Assembly (NCBI RefSeq): GCF_900182985.1
Contig: NZ_FXUY01000002.1
Span: 917,001 to 981,000 of the forward strand
Origin: Pseudomonas helmanticensis
GTDB lineage: Bacteria > Pseudomonadota > Gammaproteobacteria > Pseudomonadales > Pseudomonadaceae
Direction of reading: 5' to 3'
DNA length: 64,000 nucleotides
Shown: piece after piece, positions 8,222 to 16,368 of the stretch
Layout: every line of letters starts with the position of its first letter
Position numbering within the stretch: the first letter of the stretch is position 1
Translations under genes and position numbers: made by a program
Notes under the pieces: generated by a model
Told to the model about the DNA's origin: nothing
Databases searched by the model: none
The model's input: the letters and a program-made list of their open reading frames with translations, nothing else

Positions 8222-8707
8222 GTGTCAGCGCAACTCGTGCCGTACGACAGCCTTAACACCTTGCAGCGTGAGCAAGTCGAGGCGATTGAAATCCATGCCG
8301 AACAGATCAAGTTTTCCGGCGATATCCACGGCGCCTTGCACACGCTGCTGTCGAAACCCGGCCCCGGTGTAAAGGGTTTTGCGCTGCTGGCGGATGAAGT
8401 GCCGGTGGCGTTTCTGCTGCTCAAGCGCCCGCCAGTGTTGCCAGCCTGGGCCGATGAACACAGCGCCACTTTGCATGCATTGCAGGTCGATCGACGCGCG
8501 CAAGGCAAGGGATACGGCAAGGCATGTCTGCAAGCGCTGCCCGAGGTTGCGCGGCAGGCGTGGCCGGAGATCAAGGGGCTGGAATTGTCGGTGGATGCCG
8601 ATAACGACGCGGCCATCGCGCTGTACGCCAAACATGGCTACGTCGACAGCGGCGAAGCGTACAAGGGCCGGATCGGTTACGAACGACGCATGGGCCTGTT
8701 TTTCTAA
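8222..8707 (+). CDS. GNAT-family N-acetyltransferase
   Basis: 161 residues starting at GTG 8222 with AAGGAAA a few bases before. The acetyl-CoA motif A is visible as LQVDRRAQGKGYGKACLQAL (Q/RxxGxG/A), followed by LSVDADNDAAIALYAKHGYVDSGE, the usual GNAT fourth strand. The acceptor substrate is unknown. It is divergent from the NTF2-like operon (140 bp apart) and 18 bp before the PPOX flavoprotein gene, so those two are likely co-transcribed. Confidence 0.88.
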   Translation: MSAQLVPYDSLNTLQREQVEAIEIHAEQIKFSGDIHGALHTLLSKPGPGVKGFALLADEVPVAFLLLKRPPVLPAWADEHSATLHALQVDRRAQGKGYGKACLQALPEVARQAWPEIKGLELSVDADNDAAIALYAKHGYVDSGEAYKGRIGYERRMGLFF

Positions 8708-8725
8708 ATCAGCGGGAGAGCAAGG

Positions 8726-9331
8726 ATGATCGACTCAATCGAAGCGCTGGAAGCGATTTACGGACTGCCCCATGACCGCGCGGTGCGCAAGCAGATCGGT
8801 TTTCTCAACGAGGACTATCAGGCGATGGTGCGGGTTTCGCCGCTGGTGATCGTCAGCTCGGTGGGCGCCGATGGCCTGGACAATTCGCCGCGCGGGGATG
8901 CGCCGGGTTTTGTGCGGATCATTGATCAAAACACCTTGGCCCTGCCGGATCGCCCGGGCAACAACCGCATCGATACCTTGCGCAATGTGCTGCAGGATTC
9001 GCGGGTGTCGTTGTTGTTCATCATTCCGGGGATTGGCGAGACGTTGCGGGTCAACGGTACGGCGACGATCAGCGATGAGCCGGTGTTGCTGGAGAGTTTT
9101 GCGGTGAATGGCAAACCAGCGAAAACGGTGTTGCTGGTGACGGTGGAAGCGGCGTTCTTTCATTGCTCGAAAGCCTTCGTCCGCTCCGATGCGTGGAATC
9201 CTGAAACGCACCTGCCACGCTCGGCATTGCCAAGTGCCGGCGCCTTCCACAAACGTCTGAACGACGGCGAGTTCGATGCCGACACTTACGACCGTGAAGC
9301 CCCCAAACGAGTTAGCGACACCCTCTACTGA
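8726..9331 (+). CDS. PNPOx-like FMN flavoprotein (MSMEG_1061 type)
   Basis: 201 residues of the pyridoxamine-phosphate-oxidase-like split barrel: VIVSSVGADGLDNSPRGDAPGFVRI, then LPDRPGNNRIDTLRNVLQD and LLFIIPGIGETLRVNG, all conserved in the subgroup that binds FMN. Probably a cytosolic FMN/F420-like reductase or oxidase; the substrate is not known. It has a GGGAGAGCAAGG ribosome site 6 bp before the ATG and directly follows the GNAT gene. Confidence 0.85.
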   Translation: MIDSIEALEAIYGLPHDRAVRKQIGFLNEDYQAMVRVSPLVIVSSVGADGLDNSPRGDAPGFVRIIDQNTLALPDRPGNNRIDTLRNVLQDSRVSLLFIIPGIGETLRVNGTATISDEPVLLESFAVNGKPAKTVLLVTVEAAFFHCSKAFVRSDAWNPETHLPRSALPSAGAFHKRLNDGEFDADTYDREAPKRVSDTLY

Positions 9332-9344
9332 TACCCCCGTAAAT

Positions 9345-9452
9345 GATCGTTCCCACGCTCTGCGTGGGAATGCAGCCGGGGACGCTCTGCGTCCCAAAGT
9401 CGCGACGCAGAGCGTCACAGGAGGCGTTCCCACGCAGAGCGTGGGAACGATC
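9345..9452. repeat. Palindromic repeat B, copy 1
   Basis: gatcgttcccacgctctgcg ... cgcagagcgtgggaacgatc with an inner inverted pair ggacgctctgcgtc / gacgcagagcgtc. Five copies exist in this window, each placed between genes. Confidence 0.9.
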
Positions 9453-9467
9453 AGCATCGGGGTTGAA

Positions 9468-9956
9468 TCAGAGAGTCAGGATCATCTCGTGCCACGCCAT
9501 GCCGCCGTGATCGGACTCCGACGGTTTGATGTAGGCGAAGCCAAACCCGGCGTACAGCGGGATGTGTATTTCTTTGCACATCAAATGAATCGTCGCTTTA
9601 TCCATCCCGCGCATACGCTCGATGAACTCGGCCATCAAGCGCTTCGCCAAACCCTGCCCCTGATAATCCGGATGCACCACCACCGACATGATCACCACGT
9701 TCGGCCCTTTCGGATCGTGGCCGATCAGCTCCTTGAACGCCTCGTCCGACATCTGCACGTCAAACGCCGCACCGGAATTGACGAAACCGGCGACCACGCC
9801 GTCCACCTCAGCAACGATAAAACCTTCCGGCCATGTGGCAATACGCTTGGCGATTTTCTCGTGGGTGGCCGCTTCGTCGCCTTCGTAGGCAACGGTTTCG
9901 ATGGCGTAGCAACGATCCAGATCGGCGGCAGTGACGTTGCGGATGATGGTGTTCAT
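9468..9956 (-). CDS. GNAT-family N-acetyltransferase
   Basis: 162 residues from ATG 9956 (MNTIIRNVTAADLDRCYAIE); a TTG at 9968 in frame is a weaker alternative. Motif A is VVHPDYQGQGLAKRLMAEFIERM and a late strand is HIPLYAGFGFAYIKPSESDHGG. The fold resembles arylalkylamine/serotonin-type acetyltransferases (EAATHEKIAKRI, FIVAEVDGVVAGFV). The acceptor is unknown. It is transcribed alone toward a repeat B copy. Confidence 0.87.
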   Translation of the reverse strand: MNTIIRNVTAADLDRCYAIETVAYEGDEAATHEKIAKRIATWPEGFIVAEVDGVVAGFVNSGAAFDVQMSDEAFKELIGHDPKGPNVVIMSVVVHPDYQGQGLAKRLMAEFIERMRGMDKATIHLMCKEIHIPLYAGFGFAYIKPSESDHGGMAWHEMILTL

Positions 9957-10121
9957 GGCAGCTCGCAAATCAGCAGAAGAAAGTGCCGAAAGGATAAAGG
10001 AATAAGCGCGGCATATCGATGCGCACGGGCTGCGTAAAGCCTGTGTATAAGCGCTTTTCTTCGGGTTCGCGGGCGGCTATTGCTGTGAGCTGTCTCTGAT
10101 CACCCGTGGGGGAAACAACTA

Positions 10122-10226
10122 ATGAGCAGCGTTCAGATTGGTCTGTTGATGGTGTTGGGCATCAGTACTTTCGGCTTTATCACGCTGGCTGTGGATTTGC
10201 TGCGCACGCGGCGCAAACAGCGCTGA
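10122..10226 (+). CDS. Small single-pass membrane protein (34 aa)
   Basis: ATG preceded by GTGGGGGAAAC, a 34-codon frame, TGA, then a strong hairpin 4 bp later. The peptide is MSSVQIGLLMVLGISTFGFI followed by TLAVDLLRTRRKQR: one membrane-spanning helix (about residues 5-25) and a strongly basic tail that should stay in the cytoplasm by the positive-inside rule. I do not recognise a named family. Ribosome site, coding frame and terminator together make it a credible gene. Confidence 0.65.
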   Translation: MSSVQIGLLMVLGISTFGFITLAVDLLRTRRKQR

Positions 10227-10230
10227 AAGC

Positions 10231-10257
10231 ATGAGGCGGATCATTGATCCGCCTCAT
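10231..10257. terminator. Hairpin terminator between small ORF and GyrI-like gene
   Basis: tgaggcggatca and tgatccgcctca form a 12-bp perfect stem just after the 34-aa gene and just before the end of the convergent GyrI-like gene, so it probably serves both strands. The T-run is short. Confidence 0.7.
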
Positions 10258-10267
10258 TGTTGTCTGC

Positions 10268-10765
10268 TCAGGCTTGTCTGGTATCGACCGGCACGCAGAT
10301 TTCCAGTTTGCCGGTGTGCAGCCGCGGATTGAAATCGGCGCTGTAACGCTCCAGCTCCGGGGCGTTGAGTTCCACGTAGTGGGAGGTCGGCAACCAGGTC
10401 TTGTAGATGTATTGCAGGGTTTGCGGCAATTGATCGAGCGGCCCTTTATGTTCAAACACCGCGTACTGGCGAGGCAGCACTTCGACCCACTGGTAGACCT
10501 TCTGATCGAGGTCATCGAGCTTGCTGATTTCCACCCCGGCGATGTAATCGAAGCCACCCTTGCCGTCGAAATTACTGCAGACGCCGTAGGTCACTTCGTT
10601 CTTTTGCCCCTGTATCTTCCCCAGGTGCGGCAAGAATTTTTCCCACAGCGCCGGGATGTCCTTTGCGGTGTCTTGGGTAAATCGACCACGAAAACCTGCA
10701 ATCAGCAGGAAGTGTCCATGTTCGAAGCGAGGTTCAGCCACTTCGACGCGTGTTTGCTCATCCAT
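10268..10765 (-). CDS. GyrI-like effector-binding domain protein
   Basis: 165 residues from ATG 10765, which has CAGGAG 7 bp upstream. It is a free-standing AraC-type effector-binding/GyrI-like domain: VEVAEPRFEHGHFLLIAGFRGRF, then YGVCSNFDGKGGFDYIAGVEI, RQYAVFEHKGPLDQLPQTLQYIYKTWLP and the closing RLHTGKLEICVPV strand. Such proteins bind small hydrophobic ligands or gyrase; no DNA-binding domain is present. The neighbouring LysE exporter gene upstream (67 bp) is on the same strand. Confidence 0.85.
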   Translation of the reverse strand: MDEQTRVEVAEPRFEHGHFLLIAGFRGRFTQDTAKDIPALWEKFLPHLGKIQGQKNEVTYGVCSNFDGKGGFDYIAGVEISKLDDLDQKVYQWVEVLPRQYAVFEHKGPLDQLPQTLQYIYKTWLPTSHYVELNAPELERYSADFNPRLHTGKLEICVPVDTRQA

Positions 10766-10832
10766 GACTCGACTCCTGGCACAAAAAAGGGGTTCGGCTG
10801 GGAGTATAGAAAGCCCAATCCAATTCGCACGT

Positions 10833-11495
10833 TTACAGCGCGTGCAACTGCTCGACGGCACCTGAACCGACGAACTCGTTATAACCAGATACGATCACGT
10901 ACACCGCGAAATAGCAGAAGATCGCCGCAGATGCCATGTAGGAATAGCGCAACAGTTTGTCGCCCAGCAGCTTGCCACCGTGGCTGGCGGCGAAGCACAA
11001 ACCGGCCGACCACAGCAGTCCGGCGCACAGGAAACCGCCGAGGAACAGTGCCGAACTGAGCGGCCCACCACCGCCGGAACGGGCGATCAACGTACCGCCT
11101 ACCGCAGCGAACCAAAGAATCGCGCTCGGCGACGACATGGCGAGGAAAATCCCCCGGAAGAACTCCTTGCGATGGGAGTTCTGCCCTACTTCCGCCGTGG
11201 CCGCCAACTGCGCCTCGTGGTGAATCGCCGAGTAAATCATCTTCGCCGCGAAGTAGATCAGCAGCGCCGAACCACCGATCCACAGCACCCAGCGCACGCT
11301 TTCGTATTGCAGCAACACGGTCATTCCGGCCAGCGCCAGCACCGCATAAATCAGGTCGCCGACACAGGTGCCGAGGCCCAGCGCGAAGCCCTGAAAGTAA
11401 CCGCGCTGCATCGCCAATGTGATCATTGCGATGTTGGCGACGCCGATATCCAGGCACAGCGAAAGGCTCAGCAAGAAGCCGCTGGTGAATTCCAT
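10833..11495 (-). CDS. LysE-family amino-acid exporter
   Basis: 220 residues with about six membrane segments (SGFLLSLSLCLDIGVANIAMI; GFALGLGTCVGDLIYAVLAL; VLWIGGSALLIYFAAKMIY; FFRGIFLAMSSPSAILWFAA; and the C-terminal pair). The GFxxGLGxxxGD motif and SSPSAILWF loop are LysE/RhtB hallmarks, although the usual N-terminal GP is replaced. It exports amino acids or related metabolites by proton exchange. The exact substrate is unknown. Confidence 0.85.
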   Translation of the reverse strand: MEFTSGFLLSLSLCLDIGVANIAMITLAMQRGYFQGFALGLGTCVGDLIYAVLALAGMTVLLQYESVRWVLWIGGSALLIYFAAKMIYSAIHHEAQLAATAEVGQNSHRKEFFRGIFLAMSSPSAILWFAAVGGTLIARSGGGGPLSSALFLGGFLCAGLLWSAGLCFAASHGGKLLGDKLLRYSYMASAAIFCYFAVYVIVSGYNEFVGSGAVEQLHAL

Positions 11496-11634
11496 CTACC
11501 GATTTCCTTGGGAAAATATGTTTGAAAAACGCGCTGGACAGTATGCCATCACTGCCCTTATCTTCCGCCACAGGTCACCGCAGTGACCAGCGTCGCTCGG
11601 ACGGTTCCGGGCGCTTACGTTATCCGAGGCAACA

Positions 11635-12852
11635 ATGGCTGAACAAGGTTCGCCGCGCCGCTTTGCGCGCATAGATCGACTCCCCCCTTACGTTTTCAAC
11701 ATCACCGCCGAGCTGAAGATGGCCGCGCGTCGTCGTGGTGAAGACATCATCGACTTGAGCATGGGCAACCCCGACGGGGCCACGCCGCCGCACATTGTCG
11801 AAAAACTCGTACAGGTTGCGCAACGCGAAGACACCCACGGTTACTCGACGTCCAAGGGCATTCCGCGCCTGCGCCGGGCGATTTCCAACTGGTACAAGGA
11901 TCGCTACGCGGTCGATATCGACCCGGAAAGCGAAGCCATTGTCACCATCGGTTCCAAGGAAGGCCTGGCGCATTTGATGCTGGCGACCCTCGATCAGGGC
12001 GATACCGTGCTGGTGCCGAACCCGAGCTATCCGATTCACATCTACGGTGCGGTGATTGCCGGCGCGCAGGTGCGTTCGGTGCCGTTGGTGCCGGGCGTGG
12101 ACTTCTTCGATGAGCTGGAACGGGCGATTCGCGGCTCGATTCCGAAACCGAAAATGATGATCCTCGGCTTCCCGTCGAACCCGACTGCGCAGTGCGTGGA
12201 ACTGGATTTCTTCGAACGAGTGATCGCCCTCGCCAAGCAATACGACGTGCTGGTGATTCACGATCTGGCTTACGCCGACATCGTCTACGACGGCTGGAAA
12301 GCCCCGTCGATCATGCAAGTGCCGGGCGCCAAGGACATCGCGGTGGAGTTTTTCACCCTGTCCAAGAGCTACAACATGGCCGGCTGGCGCATCGGTTTCA
12401 TGGTCGGTAATCCGGAACTGGTCAACGCCCTCGCGCGGATCAAGAGCTACCACGACTACGGCACTTTCACTCCGCTGCAAGTGGCGGCAATTGCCGCGCT
12501 GGAAGGCGATCAACAGTGCGTGCGCGACATTGCCGAGCAGTATCGCCAGCGTCGTAATGTGTTGGTCAAAGGCCTGCATGAACTGGGCTGGATGGTCGAG
12601 AACCCGAAGGCTTCGATGTATGTCTGGGCGAAGATTCCCGAGGCGTATGCGCATCTGGGGTCGCTGGAGTTCGCCAAGAAACTGCTGGCCGAGGCCAAGG
12701 TCTGCGTCTCGCCGGGCGTCGGTTTTGGTGAGTATGGCGACGATCACGTGCGCTTTGCGCTGATCGAAAACCAGGATCGCATTCGTCAGGCGGTGCGCGG
12801 CATTCGCGGCATGTTCCGGGCCGATGGCCTGGCCCCGAAAACCTCTGCCTGA
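11635..12852 (+). CDS. alaC: Alanine transaminase AlaC
   Basis: 405 residues, class I/II PLP-dependent aminotransferase. The PLP lysine is K244 in [14 protein letters not shown]; other cofactor contacts include [25 protein letters not shown] and HDLAYADI. The N-terminal [19 protein letters not shown] and overall pattern match AlaC, which makes alanine from pyruvate and glutamate. The ATG follows CGAGGCAAC. It is a single gene, divergent from lysE, and followed by repeat B and a terminator shared with gntP. Confidence 0.88.
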   Translation: MAEQGSPRRFARIDRLPPYVFNITAELKMAARRRGEDIIDLSMGNPDGATPPHIVEKLVQVAQREDTHGYSTSKGIPRLRRAISNWYKDRYAVDIDPESEAIVTIGSKEGLAHLMLATLDQGDTVLVPNPSYPIHIYGAVIAGAQVRSVPLVPGVDFFDELERAIRGSIPKPKMMILGFPSNPTAQCVELDFFERVIALAKQYDVLVIHDLAYADIVYDGWKAPSIMQVPGAKDIAVEFFTLSKSYNMAGWRIGFMVGNPELVNALARIKSYHDYGTFTPLQVAAIAALEGDQQCVRDIAEQYRQRRNVLVKGLHELGWMVENPKASMYVWAKIPEAYAHLGSLEFAKKLLAEAKVCVSPGVGFGEYGDDHVRFALIENQDRIRQAVRGIRGMFRADGLAPKTSA

Positions 12853-12870
12853 CGCCTATCCCCACTGCCT

Positions 12871-12976
12871 GATCGTTCCCACGCTCTGCGTGGGAATGCC
12901 GCAATGGACGCTCTGCGTCCGCTTTGGGACGCAGAGCGTCCCGGGATGCATTCCCACGCAGAGCGTGGGAACGATC
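12871..12976. repeat. Palindromic repeat B, copy 2
   Basis: Same outer arms (gatcgttcccacgctctgcg and complement) and inner ggacgctctgcgtc pair as copy 1, placed between alaC and the shared terminator. Confidence 0.9.
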
Positions 12977-12980
12977 CACC

Positions 12981-13014
12981 CACAAAAAAACCGCATCGCT
13001 GCGGTTTTTTTGTG
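12981..13014. terminator. Bidirectional Rho-independent terminator (alaC / gntP)
   Basis: An A7 run, ccgca-tcgc-tgcgg stem, then T7: symmetric, so it can stop transcription from alaC (+) and from gntP (-). Confidence 0.9.
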
Positions 13015-13029
13015 CCTGCAAGACGCTGT

Positions 13030-14382
13030 TTAAACGAACAGCGACAGCAGCAGGATAAAGCCCAGCGCAACCACCGACAGGATGGTTTCCATCGCCGTCC
13101 AGGTCTTGAACGTCTCGGCCACGGTCATGTTGAAGTATTGCTTCACCAGCCAGAAACCAGCGTCATTGACGTGCGACAGAATCAACGAACCGGCGCCGGT
13201 AGCCAGCACCAGCAGCTCACGGTTAACACCCGGGATCATCCCAACCACCGGCACCACAATGCCCGCGCCAGTGATGGTCGCGACCGTTGCCGAACCGGTC
13301 GCGATACGAATCACCGCCGCCACCAGCCACGCCAGCAGGATCGGCGAGATCTGCGCACTCACGGCCATGTGGCCGATCACGTCGCCCACACCGCTGGTGA
13401 CCAGCATCTGCTTGAAGCCACCGCCGGCACCGATGATCAGGATGATCGCGGCGGTTGGCGCCAGACTCGCGTCGAGCCACTTGAGGATCTGCTGCGAACC
13501 GATGCCCTGCTTGTGCCCGAAGGTGTACAGCGACAGCAGCAATGCCAGCAGCAGCGCCGAGATCGGGTGACCGATCATGTCCATCCACGTGCGGAAGAAG
13601 TGCCCGTCCGGCAGCGCGACGTCAGCGAAGGTTTTCAGCAGCATCAGGAACACCGGCAACAGCACGGTGATCAGGGTGATGCTGAAGCTCGGCAGTTTGC
13701 TCGAATCGGTTTCACGGGCCAGTTGATCGACCAGTTCCTGATTGGGATGACCCGGAATGTGCTTGGCGATGAACGTACCGAAGATCGGCCCGGCAATGAT
13801 GGCGGTCGGCAGCGCAACGATCAGACCGTAGAGAATGGTCTTGCCGATGTCCGCGCCAAACACGCCGATGGCCAGCAGCGGGCCAGGGTGCGGCGGCACC
13901 AGGCCGTGCACGGCGGAGAGACCGGCGAGCAGCGGGATACCGATCTTGATGATAGACACGCCGGTGCGGCGCGCAACGATGAACACCAGCGGAATCAGCA
14001 ATACAAAGCCGATTTCGAAGAACAGCGGAATGCCCACCAGGAACGCAGCGAACATCATCGCCCACTGCACTCTTTCCTTACCGAACGCACGGATCAGGGT
14101 CTGGGCGATCTGATCGGCCCCGCCCGATTCGGCCATCATCTTGCCGAGCATGGTGCCCAGCGCGAGGATGATGCCGACAAAGCCAAGCACACCACCGAAG
14201 CCGTCCTGGAACGCCTTGATGATGGTGCCGATCGGCATGCCCGAGGTCAGACCGAGGAACGCGGCGGCGATGGTCAGGGAGATGAACGGGTGAATCTTGA
14301 ATTTGGTAATCAGGATAATCAGGCCGATTACCGTGACCACTGCATCGAGCAGCAGGAAGGCGTCGTGGGACATGCCAAACAT
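13030..14382 (-). CDS. gntP: Gluconate permease (GntP family)
   Basis: 450 residues, about 12 membrane helices, typical GntP length. Landmarks are FKIHPFISLTIAAAFLGL, GFGGVLGFVGIILALGTMLG, GLVPPHPGPLLAIGVFGADIG and the C-terminal SHVNDAGFWLVKQYFNMTV segment, all conserved in gluconate:H+ symporters. It imports gluconate across the inner membrane. The ATG at 14382 has CAGGAGA upstream and, just before that, an AACAACAACAA tract suited to Crc/Hfq control. It lies 82 bp downstream of gntK on the same strand, opposite to the gntR regulator, making a gluconate module. Confidence 0.92.
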   Translation of the reverse strand: MFGMSHDAFLLLDAVVTVIGLIILITKFKIHPFISLTIAAAFLGLTSGMPIGTIIKAFQDGFGGVLGFVGIILALGTMLGKMMAESGGADQIAQTLIRAFGKERVQWAMMFAAFLVGIPLFFEIGFVLLIPLVFIVARRTGVSIIKIGIPLLAGLSAVHGLVPPHPGPLLAIGVFGADIGKTILYGLIVALPTAIIAGPIFGTFIAKHIPGHPNQELVDQLARETDSSKLPSFSITLITVLLPVFLMLLKTFADVALPDGHFFRTWMDMIGHPISALLLALLLSLYTFGHKQGIGSQQILKWLDASLAPTAAIILIIGAGGGFKQMLVTSGVGDVIGHMAVSAQISPILLAWLVAAVIRIATGSATVATITGAGIVVPVVGMIPGVNRELLVLATGAGSLILSHVNDAGFWLVKQYFNMTVAETFKTWTAMETILSVVALGFILLLSLFV

Positions 14383-14399
14383 TGGGGGTGTCTCCTGGA

Positions 14400-14413
14400 T
14401 TGTTGTTGTTATT
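14400..14413 (-). promoter_or_regulatory. Crc/Hfq-like CA motif in gntP leader
   Basis: On the mRNA strand AATAACAACAACAA lies just 5' of the CAGGAG ribosome site. AAnAAnAA next to the start is the known catabolite-repression target of Crc-Hfq in Pseudomonas. Confidence 0.6.
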
Positions 14414-14464
14414 AAAGCGGGTTAAACAGAAGTCGTGAGGACCGCGCTAGCTCTTTCAACACAC

Positions 14465-14998
14465 TCATACCGCCTGTTTCAGACCGTGGGCCTGCCACCA
14501 GACGTGAGCCTGGGACGCCAGTTCTTCAACACTGTGAATCGAGGCATTCAACGCCAACGTCAGCGGCTCGCCCTTGGGCGATTCGAGGGTGGCGAACTGG
14601 CTTTCGATCAACGTGGCCGGCATGAAGTGGCCCGGACGATGGGAGACACGTTCAGCGGCGACTTCAGGGGTCAATTCAAGAAACACGAAACCCAGGCCCG
14701 GCAAGGCACTGCGCAACACTTCGCGATAACTGTGTTTAAGCGCCGAGCAGGTCAGCACCGGGCGTTCGCCCAGTGCATCGACACGACGCAGTTCAACGCA
14801 CAGGCTGTCGAGCCAGCCGGCACGGTCGTCGTCGTTCAGGGGGATCCCCGCGCTCATCTTTTCGATGTTCGCGGCCGGATGGAAAGTATCGCCTTCAATG
14901 GCAGTGGCGCCGCTCAATTGGCACAGGGCCTCGCTGACGCACGTCTTGCCGCAACCGGCAACGCCCATGATGACCAGGGCGGTGATGGGATGACTCAT
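14465..14998 (-). CDS. gntK: Gluconokinase
   Basis: 177 residues, a P-loop kinase of the GntK type: Walker A GVAGCGKT at residues 12-19, then EGDTFHPAANIEKMSAGIPLNDDDRAGWL, the conserved gluconokinase block, and CSALKHSYREVLR. It phosphorylates gluconate to 6-phosphogluconate, which enters the Entner-Doudoroff pathway through Edd/Eda encoded 40 kb away in this window. It is upstream of gntP on the same strand and divergent from gntR; a GntR-like box lies 20 bp upstream of its start. Confidence 0.93.
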   Translation of the reverse strand: MSHPITALVIMGVAGCGKTCVSEALCQLSGATAIEGDTFHPAANIEKMSAGIPLNDDDRAGWLDSLCVELRRVDALGERPVLTCSALKHSYREVLRSALPGLGFVFLELTPEVAAERVSHRPGHFMPATLIESQFATLESPKGEPLTLALNASIHSVEELASQAHVWWQAHGLKQAV

Positions 14999-15017
14999 AT
15001 AACACCTCAGCGCGCAG

Positions 15018-15030
15018 ACAGCGCTACCTT
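15018..15030. promoter_or_regulatory. Candidate GntR operator before gntK
   Basis: acagcgctacctt, repeated exactly at 15170-15182. On the other strand it reads AAGGTAGCGCTGT with a GCGC centre, the style of LacI-family operators. It lies 20 bp before the gntK ATG. Confidence 0.6.
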
Positions 15031-15169
15031 TGCTAGCTATGACTCTAGTGCACAGGCAGAAGTTGCCGACGCCTTCTTGTCGTTTTTTTGGGTTGCAGCA
15101 GGTTTGCGCCCAACGCCAAAAAGCGAAGATCAGGCAGGACCTCGCTTACGCATTTACAGCTGCATCAGG

Positions 15170-15182
15170 ACAGCGCTACCTT
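15170..15182. promoter_or_regulatory. Candidate GntR operator before gntR
   Basis: Second exact copy of acagcgctacctt, 31 bp before the gntR start. On the reverse strand ACTAAGGTAGCGCT fits the AC-N-AAG-N-TAGCGCT GntR consensus I recall for P. aeruginosa. This suggests autorepression. Confidence 0.65.
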
Positions 15183-15213
15183 AGTGCCTTGATTTTTGTT
15201 TGGCAAGCCGTCG

Positions 15214-16245
15214 ATGACCACCCCTAAAAACGATAAAAATACCCGCACCACCGGCCGTCCCACCCTCAATGAAGTTGCCCGCCTGGCCGGTGTCAGTCCG
15301 ATTACCGCCTCCCGCGCCTTGCGTGGCGTCAGCACCGTGGCCACCGAACTGGTGGAAAAAGTGCAGAAAGCCGCCAGTGAACTCAACTACGTGGTCAACC
15401 CTGCCGCTCGCGCTTTAGCCTCGGCGCAGAGCCATTCGGTTGTGGTGTTAGTGCCTTCGCTGTCGAACCTGTTGTTCATCGATACGCTGGAAGCCATTCA
15501 TCGCGTGCTGACGCCCAAGGGTTTTGAAGTGCTGATCGGCAACTTCCACTATTCGCGTGACGAAGAAGAAAACCTGCTGCGCAACTACATGGCTTATCAG
15601 CCGCGCGGCTTGTTGCTGACCGGGTTTGACCGCACCGAAAGTTCGCGGCGGATGATCGAGGCCAGCAACATTCCCTGCGTGTACATGATGGAACTGGACA
15701 GCGCCGCCGGGGTGAATTGCGTTGGCTTCTCGCAGCTCAGTGCCGGTGAAACGGCGGCCGAGCATTTGCTCTCGCGTGGACGCAAGCGCCTGGCGTATAT
15801 CGGCGCGCAACTCGATCAACGTACTTTGCTGCGCGGTGAAGGTTTCCGCAAAGCGCTGCAGAAGGCCGAGCGTTATGACCCGGATCTGGAAGTGCTGACG
15901 CCGCGTTCGTCGTCCGTTGGCTTGGGTGGCGAGTTGTTTTTGCAACTGCTGGCGGCGCATCCGGATGTCGATGCGATCTTCTTCGGTAACGACGACCTGG
16001 CGCAGGGTGCGCTGCTCGAAGCGTTGCGCCACGGCATCAAAATTCCCGAGCAGGTGGCGATTCTCGGTTTCAACGACTTGCCGATGTCCGAGCACATGGT
16101 GCCGCGCCTGAGCAGCATCAACACCCCGCGCGAGGCGATTGGCCGGCGGGCGGCGGAGCAGATGCTGACGCTGATGGCCGGTAACAGCGTGGCGCGGCCG
16201 GTTGAAGACATGGGCTTTGAACTGAAGATCCGCGAAAGTACGTGA
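15214..16245 (+). CDS. gntR: LacI-family gluconate regulator GntR
   Basis: 343 residues from ATG 15214 (a TTG 18 bp earlier is in frame). LacI-type HTH is at about residues 17-45 (TLNEVARLAGVSPITASRALRG), hinge helix NPAARALASAQS, then a periplasmic-binding-protein-like sensor domain with SVVVLVPSLSNL, FHYSRDEEENLLRNYMAYQPRG-type GntR sequence and FNDLPMSEHMVPRLSSI. It is expected to repress the gluconate genes until gluconate or a derivative binds. It is divergent from gntK; paired 13-bp boxes lie between. Confidence 0.9.
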   Translation: MTTPKNDKNTRTTGRPTLNEVARLAGVSPITASRALRGVSTVATELVEKVQKAASELNYVVNPAARALASAQSHSVVVLVPSLSNLLFIDTLEAIHRVLTPKGFEVLIGNFHYSRDEEENLLRNYMAYQPRGLLLTGFDRTESSRRMIEASNIPCVYMMELDSAAGVNCVGFSQLSAGETAAEHLLSRGRKRLAYIGAQLDQRTLLRGEGFRKALQKAERYDPDLEVLTPRSSSVGLGGELFLQLLAAHPDVDAIFFGNDDLAQGALLEALRHGIKIPEQVAILGFNDLPMSEHMVPRLSSINTPREAIGRRAAEQMLTLMAGNSVARPVEDMGFELKIREST

Positions 16246-16258
16246 CGCTTCGCAATCC

Positions 16259-16368
16259 GATCGTTCCCACGCTCTGCGTAGGAATGCCTCAACGGACGCT
16301 CCGCGTTCGGCAGTGAAGGGACGCAGAGCGTCCCGGGCTGCGTTCCCACGCGGAGCGTGGGAACGATC
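16259..16368. repeat. Palindromic repeat B, copy 3
   Basis: Outer arms gatcgttcccacgctctgcg/cgcggagcgtgggaacgatc with slight divergence. It separates convergent gntR and LysR genes and overlaps the LysR stop codon by two bases. Confidence 0.88.

Noticed and set aside
9345..9452. Repeat B considered as a CRISPR-like or terminator array
   Set aside because: Copies are single, far apart and self-complementary, with no regular spacers or cas genes.
12904..14415. 503-codon open frame on the strand opposite gntP
   Set aside because: It is Gln/His/Arg-rich and lacks a family, and is an antisense shadow of the GC-rich gntP gene, which has clear membrane helices.
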